In this document: piece after piece, positions 45,650 through 56,479 of the stretch
How the letters are laid out: every line of letters begins with the position of its first letter
Position numbering within the stretch: the stretch's first letter is position 1
NCBI GenBank assembly: GCA_019426215.1
Contig: CM033392.1
Span: 33,276,814-33,340,813, forward strand
DNA length: 64,000 bases
Direction: 5' to 3'
From: Buddleja alternifolia
Lineage: Eukaryota; Streptophyta; Magnoliopsida; Lamiales; Scrophulariaceae
Notes under the pieces: model-generated
The model's database searches: none
What the model was told of the DNA's origin: nothing
What the model saw: only the letters and a program-made list of their open reading frames with translations
Program-made: the position numbers and the translations under genes

Positions 45650-45952
45650 GCCAATGTTTCACATAGCTATAATCAAAACAATGTCGTTTACCATGGAGAT
45701 CTACTAATTTTAAAATAAATAATAATAATAAACTTTAGAACAAAGAAATTACTTGATGTGGACTATGGCAAACCCGTATCACAGATACAACGAAATGATG
45801 ACGCTGGAGCACCAGAAGCATAAAACAACGTCATTTTGTTGCCCCTCCCCCTGCAAATAAAAGAAACAAATATAAAATAGAGGACGACGAAAAAATTACT
45901 GCAGATTTGGGACGTTTCCTCTTACAGAAAGCCTGGGTAAAACGCTAATATT
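45650..45952. repeat. Tandem repeat unit 2
   Basis: GCCAATGTTTCACATAG ... CCTGGGTAAAAC. Next to unit 1 before the Copia insertion. Confidence 0.6.
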
Positions 45953-47940
45953 TCACATAATAACAAACAAAATATTTTGTTTAGCACGGAGGCCCACTGA
46001 TTTTTAAGTAAAACAATAATAAATTATAGGAAGACAAAATTATTTGATGTGGACCTTGGCAATCCTGCACTGTTGGGATATGATGTAAAAACGTAGCTGA
46101 AATAAAATTCCTATGGTTGTCATCTCAGATTTTTCATATTCAATCATCAAAAGGATAAACGTACTCTTTGTAGCATAGTAGTTGGAGATTCGACTTCCTC
46201 TTGATTCTCAGGCAGGGAGCAATCTACACTCCTAGAAAAATTTAGCTTTTCGAAACTCCAAAATCTTTTCTTAAATTTCTTATTTGAGCAACAAAAGGGT
46301 TGTTTTCTATAAATTATCACTCAGAAGAGCAAACAAAAAATCTATCCTTTTTCTCTCTGTAGTGGACAGCTAGGGTAGAGAAGAAGAGAGGAAATTTTCT
46401 CTCTTTTTTTGGCTTAGAGATCTTAGGAGTTAAGTTAGGTTAAAAGTTTAAGTTTTAGGTATTTAACTACACACAAAAGACTTGAGTCTATTAACTTACT
46501 TGATGTGCAAGACTAGCCTAATTAGGAGTCCAAGAGGACGCCTAATACACGCATGTACTCGACCCGGTCGAGTCCATAAGCTTAGCCTACTTATCTATTT
46601 TTAATTAATTACTTTTATCCAATAAATTAATTAATAAATGCCAAGAATTAGTTTAGTAATTTATTTCTCCAATAAATTATTTAATTAATCAATCCTACTT
46701 TTTAAATAATTAATTAATTCATCTAATGAATAATTAATTAATAATATTTAATTCATCCAATAAATTAAATACTGTAAAGCCTAATAGAAATATCCTCATT
46801 ATTTTTCTTCGCTAATCATTAAATCGCGACTCTTTAGGTTCGTCTCGTTTGGCAGTGGGAAGAGACAAAAGGAAGTGGGTAACACGCATGTGGCCCACTT
46901 TGTAGTCCAAATGGGATCGAGTGAATGGATCATTCTGTAACGTTTCCAATTTCGAATATTGTATGAGTATAAACTTTTTGTTCTCGTGTCCTAGTCAAGT
47001 GAGATTCATGGCAAAGTCAAACTCACTAAACTTGATCATATATATAAATTACAATAATTCAAGATCACAGAGTTTGCTTTAGTACTCAGCACAAGCAACT
47101 TCAAATGCTTTGGCCAAAGACTTTGATCTTGATTATCTATAATTACATAGGATACATTCTCATTCATTTATGAGAGAACAAATTCCATCTTCGTAATCGG
47201 TTAAGACTACCACTCGCCTATCAAGTCGCATTTCAAGCTCGACCCCACCAACGGGTGAATTGAAAAGACTACTCTAGTTTCAAATTGATGTCACGAGTGC
47301 ATCTTCAACTCGATTCCTCTGGTTATAGGTTCATGCATACCTATCGCAATCAATCAATTTTATCATTGACTGTCACATAGTGAAAACTCATGTGACAAAA
47401 GCAATGCGAGTCGAGTTCGAACTCATCAATCCCACTGATGTGTCTACAACAAGTTTCCACTATTTCATAGTGTTTGACTGGCACTTCTCATGTCAAACTC
47501 AGGTTGTACAAGTATGACCGAGTCTTTATTAAGAATCCTTATTACTTGCAAACACTTCGAGTAATCAAGACCAATCTCTCTAGCGCCATTCTTTCTAACC
47601 CATACGAAGTAGAGAGATTGGTTTGATTACAGGACAATGTGTTGTACACTATTTACAGATGCTAATAAGATTTATGTGAAAATAATTAAAATGCCTTTTA
47701 TAAGTTAAAAGATAAGTCAATTACTGATTGAATATTGCCCTATACAGTCAATCCTCTACGGCATCTGAGGGCACAATCCTAACATACACCACCACCACAA
47801 ACAAAACGACGACACGGGAAGCACCAGATAAAAAAAACAACATTGTTTTGTTGCCCCTGAGCAATAAAAAAAGGCAAAAATAAAATAGAGGACAACAAAA
47901 GATTATTGTAAATTTCGGGCATTCCCTCTTATAGAAAGTA
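45953..47940. repeat. Tandem repeat unit 3, split by a solo LTR
   Basis: GCTAATATTTCACATAATA to 46070, resuming at 47785 and sharing 'aaataaaatagaggac', 'ttgttgcccct' and 'cctctta.agaaag' with unit 2. About 270 bp without the insert. Confidence 0.58.
46071..47784 (-). mobile_element. Solo LTR (family B), 1714 bp
   Basis: The minus strand starts TGTTAGGATTGTGCCC and ends TATCCCAACA. The flanks TGCAC and TACAC match at four of five bases. It aligns with the family B LTR at 18476-21946. It shares the GCGACTCTTTAGGTTCGT block with family A LTRs, so families A and B are related. Confidence 0.82.
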
Positions 47941-48746
47941 GTAATATGTAATCTTAATTACTGGTGTCGTAAAATCAAGTTAAATGAAACTATCTACATA
48001 TACAACTATCAAAAAAAGAAACTACCTACACATGCGTATACATGACCCTTACTTGGATAGTTTTTGCGTTTGGTTTTATTATATATAAATTACTATTTAA
48101 ATTACTGTCTTCCATTTCATTTTAAAGGAGACAACGAAAAAAATAATTCTAAAATTATAGTAATAAAGCACTTCTATTATATTTTTTTGGCGTATAAATT
48201 CCATTAAATTTTATTTTGATGATACTTATACAGATGAAGAAGTATTTGAAGCTATGATGCACGGATACGGATACGGACACGTCAATTCTTCAAAAAATGG
48301 TAAGTAGACATGGCTCGAACACGACCGCCTATGTTTATTTTCTCTTTTCTCTCAATAGATGAACAGACACTGCACAAGATGATTTTTTGGAGTGTCCGTG
48401 CATCTAGATTTGAAGCTATACTTATTTTGTCTAAAAAGAAAACTTGATAATGTTTAGTTTCTCTTGTCTTTTTTTTTCTCACTATGTTTAAGATCCAAAC
48501 ATTATCTTATTTTATAATTTTTTATTGCATCTCTTATTATAAGGTACAGATGAGTAAAGACGTGTCCATTTGGGGGAATTTTATACCGTGTCGCTCACTC
48601 ATACCTTTCATAAAATGTAACAGGAATCTGAATAAGATGATCCGATTTGCTTGTGATGGGCATCACTTGAGTCAAAACATTTATGACTCGATATCAAATT
48701 TAAAGACTCTATTTGTCATAAAAGAATAAAATACTCTAGCAATAAC
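47941..48746. other. Spacer with one small palindromic insertion
   Basis: AT-rich, no gene seen apart from the insertion at 48256-48407. The 3' part (48484-48730) has an 81-codon open stretch that I do not consider coding. Confidence 0.4.
48256..48407. mobile_element. 152-bp insertion with inverted ends and 12-bp direct repeats
   Basis: Flanked by a perfect ATTTGAAGCTAT at 48244-48255 and 48408-48419. The ends GATGCACGGATAC and GTGTCCGTGCATC are inverted copies, with a GGATAC doublet near the left end. The class is unclear. The 12-bp duplication is longer than expected for most MITEs. Confidence 0.55.
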
Positions 48747-50522
48747 AATTGTGAATCCTGTATTCATGCGCATCGGAAATGATAAAAACAGATCCAAATT
48801 CACAATTGGATCATTTTTGAGTTTTAATAATTTTTCCAGGTTATTTTCGAAAATAAAGCATGAAGATGAAATCTAATTTCATCGTTTTACTAAACTTTTG
48901 ATTTCGATGAAAGTCTTGATCTTTCGGATAGCAGCAATTCAAAACTCCTGCCTCTAGCTATCACGCCGGAATGAGCTTGGACGAAAAATCCTTCACTTTT
49001 AGACCACTATGGCCGACGGCTTCACTAAGGGGAGGAGAGAATATTTTTCCCTTCTTTCTTTGCTATCAAGTCTAATAGTGAGAGTTACGTTTTGACTGAA
49101 CGAGTGATAGGTATTGAAAATGAGTGTTGACCTTGAAATTAACTAATTTTTTGAGCTCATCCAACTCCCCAAATCCGCCTACCACATGCCCCACCCTATT
49201 ATTATTGGGCTCAGTTGACTTTCAACTTAGTCCAATTATTAACTAGGTCCAATATATTTTAATCCAATTAAAATATAATACTAATTAATATTCCTCCATA
49301 TTAAATAATCTAATTATTTAATAAAAGGGCGAGTATAATAAATAAGTCTATTTATTTATTATAATTAATTTATTTCCATTAATCTAATTAATCAAATAAA
49401 TTAATGCATTCATAATAAATACATCTAATGATTTATTATTAATTTATTTTCATTAATCCAATTAATCAAATAAATTAATTTGCTCATCAAATAGCAAATT
49501 ACCTATTTTATGTTTTTGACAACGAAAGAATTTTCTTTGCTCAATTCCTTTTAAGCGCGACTCTTTAGGTTCGTTTCAATTGGCATTGGGAGAAAACCAA
49601 GGATGTGAGTGTCACTAAGCCAGTCATGTGGACTCACATCAAAACCCAATTAAAATGAATGGATCAATACGAACCTTTAGGTCACAGATACCATGTGAAA
49701 ATAAGCCCTTCACTGTAACATCCCGATCGAGTGAGAGTCATGGAATATGTCAAACTCACAGGACTCGATGTTGTGCTTTAGGGAATCATAGTAAGATGAA
49801 ATTACTGAACAACCCTTATGTACTATACACAAGTTAGTCTCCTGCTTTGGCCAAAGGCTTATAATTTCATTTACCTACGGTCGCATAGGACGTTAACTCG
49901 TTACTACCCGAGACAATGAATCCCCTACTAGCAATCACCGAACCATTGCTACTTGTCCTTCTAAACCACACTTCGAGGTTGATCCCACCAAAGGGTGAAA
50001 TGGATCTAACTACTCTAATAACTCGTTCAGTGTCACAAGTCCAATCTTCGTGAATCCTCAGGTCGAAGGCTCATGCACACTACCGCTATCAGTAATTCAA
50101 TCATTGACTATCCAAGAGTAAATGCTCATGTGATTGAATTACGGCGAGCCGTGTTCGAATATGTCAATTCCATTAACATATCTATGAACAAGGTCCCACC
50201 ATCCAATGTGACTGACTGACACTCCTTGTCAAAACTTGTGTCACACAAGTCTGGTCTTGATGCCCAATTAAGACTCGTCGACCTGCGAACTCTGGTTTAA
50301 GTAAACAAAGAACTGATACTTCTAGTGTCCGTCTTCTCAGACCATTGACGAGTAGAATCTCCCCCTTGATTACCTTGGATTTATTTGTTCAATATATATT
50401 AATGCCCTCAAGATTGATATGAATAAAACTATGTCTTTATTAATGAATAAGAGTTTGTACAACATAATTGTAATGCCCTAATAATCTAATTCTTCTATGG
50501 CATGGAGAGCATAATCCTAACA
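48747..50522 (-). repeat. 3' LTR of Copia (-)
   Basis: 1776 bp. The outer terminus is degenerate. It contains a duplicated 'aataaatacatctaa' AT block (49330-49460), shared with the 5' LTR. Confidence 0.9.
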
Positions 50523-50534
50523 ATCTCCCACTTG
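50523..50534 (-). promoter_or_regulatory. Polypurine tract
   Basis: The minus strand reads CAAGTGGGAGAT next to the 3' LTR. Confidence 0.8.
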
Positions 50535-50543
50535 CACTCAATG

Positions 50544-51145
50544 TCAATCTCTATGGTATCTAATACCCATCTTCTCAAGATGTTGTTCTAGCACCACCTG
50601 TGATAGTGGCTTGGTCAGTGGGTCAGCAACGTTATTTGCTGAATCTATTCTCTGCACGGCGATGCCGCCTATTCCAACAATCTCTCTAATGATGTGGTAT
50701 CTTCTTTCAATGTGTTTGGATTTATTGTGAGACATGGGTTCCTTAGCCTGTGCAATGGCTCCATTGTTGTCATAGAATAGTGAAAACGGGAGCTCCATAC
50801 TAGGAACCACTTGAAGTTTAGCCACGAACTTCTTTATCCAAATAGCCTCTTTGGCCGCCTCTGAGGCAGCCACGTACTCAACTTCGGTGGTTGAGTCAGT
50901 CGTCGTACTTTCCTTGGAACTTTTCCAAGTCACTGCTCCAACGTTTAATGCGAATACAAACCCCGATGTGGATTTACGGTCATCGATATCAGACTGGAAG
51001 TCAAGGTCAGTATAACCTTCCACTTTCAGTTCCCCATCTCCATATGTCAAACACATATCCTTAATTCTTCTCAAGGAATTGAGGATACACTTCACAACAA
51101 TCTAATGTTTTTCCCCTAGGTTAGCTTGAAACCTACTTACCACAC
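50544..51145 (-). pseudogene. Copia RNase H (nearly intact)
   Basis: 51095-50544 is open for 183 codons: YTDLDFQSDIDDRKSTSGFV, STTEVEYVAASEAAKEAIW, FYDNNGAIAQAKEP, NNVADPLTKPLSQ. A single stop near 51100 (in LGEKH-stop-IV) separates it from the RT frame. Confidence 0.88.
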
Positions 51146-52228
51146 TCACACATAGGCAATGTCTGGTCTCGTGCATAACATAGTGTACATAAGACTCCCT
51201 ACTGCTGATGCATAGGGGACTCCACTCATTCTCTTACGATCATCCTCACTTTGAGGACTCATTAATTTAGAGATATGGAGTCCATGTCTTATGGGCAAGA
51301 GGCCTCTCTTGGAATCTTCCATTCCGAATCTTTTCAGAACCTTTTCCAAATAAAGGGCTTGGGAGCGACCCATTTTCCTATTCGTTCTATCCCTGAAGAT
51401 GCGAATTCCAAGGATATAGCTTGTTTCTCCTAAGTCTTTCATGGAGAACGTGCTTGAGAGCCACATTTTGACCGAAGTGAACAGGTTTATATCATTACCT
51501 ATTAGTAGAATGTCGTCTACATATAGGACCAAAAATGATATTTTTCTCCCACTGGATTTCTTGTAAATGCATGGTTCATCTTCATTCTTGACAAAGCCAT
51601 AGTTCTGAACTTCTTCATCTAAATGAAAATTCCAGCTCCGCGACACTTGTTTAAGTCCATAAATTGATCTATTCATCTTACACATCTTATGAGAATCTTC
51701 ATTGGACACGAAACCTTTGGGTTGTTCTATATAGATGTCCTCCTCGAGGTATCCATTTAGGAACGCGGTCTTCACGTCCATCTGCCAGATTTCATAGCCT
51801 AAGTGCGTGGCTATTGCAAGCAAAATTCTAATAGATTTTATCATGGCAACGAGTGAGAAGATTACCTCATAGTCAATACCATATTTTTAACTATACCCTT
51901 TTGCCACAAGCCTAGCTTTAAAGGTATCGACCTTGCCATCCGAACCAATCTTTCTCGTGTAGATCCACTTGCACCCTATTGGTGCAATACCCCTAGGGCT
52001 ATCCGCTAGAGTCCAGACTTGGTTCGAGTACATCGAGTCCATCTCTGTCTTCATAGCCTCAAGCCATTTCGTAGAATCTATATCCTCCATCGCATGCTCA
52101 AAAGTAGAGGAATCATCTCCATAGTTTCCTTCTGCTAAGGCATACAAATTATTCTCTCTCTGTAGCAGATAACCATATCTCTCAGGTGGCTGAGATACTC
52201 TACTCGATCTAACCGATGGTGGTTGCAT
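51146..52228 (-). pseudogene. Copia reverse transcriptase, largely open
   Basis: 52228-51887 gives the N-terminal RT and linker, and 51844-51146 (232 codons) gives the rest. In the latter, residues 22-31 are MDVKTAFLNG and residues 108-111 are the catalytic YVDD. A break near 51850-51890 (KGYS stop) separates the two. The catalytic core is intact. Confidence 0.88.
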
Positions 52229-52252
52229 TTGGTTAGGTTCATTTTGAGTCTC

Positions 52253-53250
52253 TTAAACAGTGGTCTCTAAAGGGATTTCGTTTGGTTCTTCCAAAACAAT
52301 CTTTTTTCTTGCACCATCTTCTCGAACGAACTCGTCTTCAAGAAAGTACGCATGTAGGGCAACAATGACTCTTTGATCATCGTGCAGGTAGAAATGGTAT
52401 CCCATAGAATCTTTTGGGAAACCACCAAATCGACCTTTTAAAGATCTATCTTTCAATTTCTCCATCTTTGTCTTTTTCACATAGGCAGAACAACTCCATA
52501 TCCTAATGTGTTTAAGACTAGGCGTCTTTCCACTCCACATCTGATAAAGAGTTTTAGGAACAGACCTAGATGGACATCTTTTCAAGATGTGGGCTACTGT
52601 GAGCAATGCATGGCCCTACAACGATATGGGAAGATCCGTGTAGCTGAGCATCGATCGAACCATATCCAATAGTGTTCTATTTCGTCGTTCAGCTACCCTA
52701 TTCAGTTGTGGAGTTGCACGACGAGTTAATTGTAATAAAATTCCATGTTCAATTAAGAACTCGCCAAATTCGGTACTCATATACTCTCTACCTCGATTAG
52801 ATCGTAGTGTTTAATACGTTTGCCAGTTTGGTTTTCAACCAAGGCCTTGAATTCTTTGAACCATTCAATAGATTCAGACTTATGCTTCATTAGGTAAACG
52901 AGACCATACCTAGAGTGGTCATTAGTAAATGTAATAAAATATTGAAAACCTCCACGAGCCACTTCCCCGAAACGCCCGCAAATGTCAATATGTATTAAAC
53001 CAAGGACTTCACTAGCTCGTTCAAAATGCCCTGTGAAGGGTGACATAGTCCTTTTGCTTTTGAGACAAGACTCGCAAGTGGGGAGTGGGTCCGACCTAAA
53101 TGTGCTTATAAGCCCATTTTTCTCCAGTTCGCGAATCTTGTATTCTCCAGCATGACCTAGTGTTAAGTGCCATATGAGTTTTAGGTTTGTCCCAAACATA
53201 CTTCGTTTCTTAGTGATTATATTCACAATATATCTATTTTGGACACTCAA
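52253..53250 (-). pseudogene. Copia integrase
   Basis: 53250-52777 encodes the zinc-binding HLTLGHAGEYKIRELEKNG ... CESCLKSKR and the core start HIDICGRFGEVARGG, TNDHSRYGLVYLM. The frame breaks at 52800-52780 and near 52610. 52606-52253 holds the C-terminal part (SVPKTLYQMWSGKTPSLKH). Confidence 0.85.
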
Positions 53251-53268
53251 GTAAGATAAACTATTTAC

Positions 53269-54452
53269 TTAAGATGCAGAGCCAACAAATGTATTTCTAA
53301 AATAAATATTGCAAACATTGTTCAAAAATCGGAAATCGTATCTAAGTCTAACTAATACGGGAATAGAACAAATGTTTTTAAGCCTATTGGGCAAAACAAG
53401 GCAATCACCCAAAACTAGTATATGTCTAGTAGATAAAGATAATGAAGTGGATCCTATGTGAGTAACTACCACACTATGTCAGCTGCCTACATGGATCATC
53501 ACTTCTTGCTCCTCGAGCCTCCTACTTCTTTCCAGATCTTGTTTCAAAACACAGACATGAACGTTAGCTCCTGTTCTAGAATCCATGAAGTGGAGAATAC
53601 AGTCATAGAACAATTAGTTTTTAAAACATAGAGTTCTACTCCTGCAGCAGTATCTGCCTTTAGCTTCGGGCAGTCACGTTTCCAGTGACCGGCCTCTTTG
53701 CAATAAATGCAGATATCTGTCTTTCTTGGCCCATGCCCTTTGTACTTCTTAGCAACCTTTTTTTTCCTATGTTTCCATTAGCCTTTAACGCTCCCTTTTT
53801 CTTCTTGCCCCCTCTTTCTCTTGTTAGAACTCAAAGTCCCTCCAGAGGTTGAGATGGCTAGAGTAGACTTCTTTCCCTTTGGTTTCATTTGGCCTGGGGC
53901 ACTGATCAGTTTGTTCATTAGCCCAGCTAATGTATATTCGATCTCATTCATATTGAAGTTCACAGTGAACTGGGAAAAAGAGATAGAGAGTGATTGTAGG
54001 ATGAGATCAGTTTGAAGGTGGAAATCCATGAAAAAATTGAGAGCTTCCAATCTCTCAATCATAGAAATCATTTTGAGTAAATGATCTCCCACCTTCTCCT
54101 TCTTCCATCCTAGCTCTGAAGAGCTCTCTCGATATCTCATATCTAGCAGTCCTACTGTGCTCACCATAAAGCTCCTTGAAATGCATCATGATCGACCTCG
54201 AGTCATCCATGTTTTCCAGGGATCTTTGCAGTTCGTTGTTCATGGAGTCGAGCATTTAACCATTCACGCGAATTTCATCTTTACACCAAGTGTTATATGC
54301 TTCACGTTCATTGTCCTCAGCTTCTTCAGCTGGGGCAGCAGGTTTGTAGACTCTAAACTTAGGACAATGCTCGAATTTCCGAGCTAGTCAGTATAATTTG
54401 GTCGAGTGAGGATGTTTTTCTCAAGCAATGATGAAAGAGGGTTGTTAACCAT
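53269..54452 (-). pseudogene. Copia gag, zinc knuckle and protease
   Basis: ATG at 54452-54450 (MVNNPL...). UBN2-type gag in pieces 54255-54055 and 54167-53778. An intact CCHC knuckle at about 53715-53670 reads C-IY-C-KEAG-H-WKRD-C. Protease near 53590-53560 reads LDSRTGAN, so DSG is DSR. Several frameshifts. Confidence 0.82.
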
Positions 54453-54657
54453 TTTGTGAGAGAAAATAAAATAACTGCAGAGAATAAAGAAAGATTCAAT
54501 TGGGTCTTTATGTTGTACACCAAGTAAAATTAGACAGGACTTTGAATTTTCAGTTGGCTCCCACTACATTTTTTGAATCATTGCACTCCCACTGCAATAT
54601 TCAGAAATCTCATTAGAAAGACTTCATAGTGAGTAATTGATTTCTTAAATAAAGTCG

Positions 54658-54691
54658 GTGAGTAGCAACCCTTTAACGATATATGACTCAC
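54658..54691 (-). promoter_or_regulatory. Leader stem-loop H3 of Copia (-)
   Basis: GTGAGT (54658-54663) with ACTCAC (54686-54691). The loop carries GCAACCCTTTAACGATATAT as read on the given strand. The outer stem is only partly kept. Confidence 0.62.
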
Positions 54692-54758
54692 TATTTGTAT
54701 TAAAGTGGCAATCCTTGCTAGCATCGTCCAACATGCGATTCAATCATTAGTTTGGCCC

Positions 54759-54807
54759 ATAGATCATGAAACCGCAACCCTTTAACGATATATAGGTTGT
54801 GATCTAT
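54759..54807 (-). promoter_or_regulatory. Leader stem-loop H2 of Copia (-)
   Basis: ATAGATCA (54759-54766) with TGATCTAT (54800-54807), identical stem to the + copy. The loop carries GCAACCCTTTAACGATATAT. Confidence 0.65.
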
Positions 54808-54848
54808 CTGAACTTGGGCCCATCAACTTCCAATCAATCTAACAATTG

Positions 54849-54890
54849 AATTCCACCTTGCAACCCTCTGTCGATATATGGGGTGGAATT
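54849..54890 (-). promoter_or_regulatory. Leader stem-loop H1 of Copia (-)
   Basis: AATTCCACC (54849-54857) with GGTGGAATT (54882-54890), nine Watson-Crick pairs. The loop carries GCAACCCTCTGTCGATATAT. Relative to the + copy, one position pair changed on both sides of the stem (A-T to G-C type). Confidence 0.65.
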
Positions 54891-55914
54891 TGTTTTGATT
54901 GATGACATTTAATGCACTTAGAGATTTCAAATAAATGTCGCAATGCATAATGCCCACTTACTGGGAAGAAATAATGCATATTGACATTAATTCAATTTCT
55001 CCTAAGTTATGGAGAGCCGGGACATCCAATTCCCTTTTGATCTAAATTCAGTATTATTATCCAATGGGAGAGTTTAGGATTAAATTGGCCTCATTTTGCA
55101 CATTATCCATTTATAGCGTGCATACATGAATTATAATATAAAAAATGCCTAGCAATTCTATAACACATGCTTTCCATGCACTTATCTAGATTGAGTCAAG
55201 CCAATGGCTCAATCCCGGGTTAGGGGACCTATAGAATCTAACCTATGTCTAACTTTAAGGTCTTCCAGCTCCAAGCAGATCCCTTTTCAAAAAGGTTTTA
55301 TTCTAATTGCATAGATATAAATGCATCCTACACATTTTTATATAAAAAGTAAAATACAAATTGGGGGGTTCAAAAGACCCGGTACAACCCAGAAAACAAA
55401 ACCCATAAAGAAACCTAGTCCATGGAAGGCATCCCACAATATCAAACATCAAAAAATTAAAAGATAGCTAATATGTTGGAATTCTTTCAAAAAGAACTAA
55501 ATTAAAATCCAATTTTATTTAGATGTGGTTTGAAAAACAATTGAATTAATTTAAATCCAATTTAAAAATTAATTCAACTCTAATCCTATTTGACAATAAA
55601 TCCAATTTAGTTTCAAAAAATCAATTCCAAATTGATTTGACAAAGAATTTTGATTCAAAATAAATTTCTTTGTTCTAGAATTATTTTAATTTTAAATCTA
55701 ATTTAAAATTAGGCATAAAAATAATTTCTAAAATTATTTTATCCTTTAATAAATTTTAAAACCATTTTAAAATAAATATTTTATTTAATTTTTAAAAATG
55801 GGTCGACCCATGGGTCTATCAATGGGTTGACCTGTGGGTCAAACCCATGAGTTGAAATCGTGGTTTGACCTGCCGTGTCAAACCCGATTTTATATATTTT
55901 TTTTAAAAAAAAAA

Positions 55915-56105
55915 AAATACCGCAACCCGATTGCATGGGTCACCCTGCAACCCGACGTGTGTGCACAGCGCCTGCCCAACAGGCGTTGTGTAGCCCTAAG
56001 GGGCCACACAGTGGCCTACCCAGCAAGCGCGTGTGCACACGGCTGTGCTGCCCTTCAGGTGGCATGTGCTTCGCACGATCTGCTAGTTGGGCTGCGCCGT
56101 CTCAA
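55915..56105 (-). other. GC-rich block in Copia leader
   Basis: GC-rich island at the position equivalent to 35880-36040 in the + copy. Contains short inverted words such as GGCCACACAGTGGCC. Confidence 0.5.
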
Positions 56106-56464
56106 CTCCCTAAGCCGAAATTCAGCATATTTTAAAACCACATATTCATGTTCATGCATAAGTTCATATCCAATACAAAAACATTGATTTACATTCAAAA
56201 CATAAATCGCGAAATAAAATTTTCGGTTCAGATTCAACTTTCAAAAATTAAATCTAACAACAAAAAATATAAATCCAATCATATTTTTCGTCACATATTC
56301 ATATCCAATATAAATATTGATTCATATTCAAAACATGAATTACATAATCAAATTTAACTTTCAAAAAATAAATCTAACCATGAAAAATATAAATCCAATT
56401 AAATTTTTCATCACAAACATGAAATCCAACATATTCATATAAAAAATCATTAAAAGCCAAAAAT

Positions 56465-56478
56465 TGGCTCTGATAGCA
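56465..56478 (-). promoter_or_regulatory. Primer-binding site, tRNA-iMet (one substitution)
   Basis: The minus strand reads TGCTATCAGAGCCA directly inside the 5' LTR. Confidence 0.82.
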
Positions 56479-56479
56479 C

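Noticed and set aside
48484..48729. 81-codon frame as a small gene
   Set aside because: No splice context, no recognisable domain, and the codon composition follows the AT-rich surroundings.
55834..56187. 117-codon frame as a gene
   Set aside because: It is in the Copia leader upstream of gag on the opposite strand, with no counterpart in the other copy.
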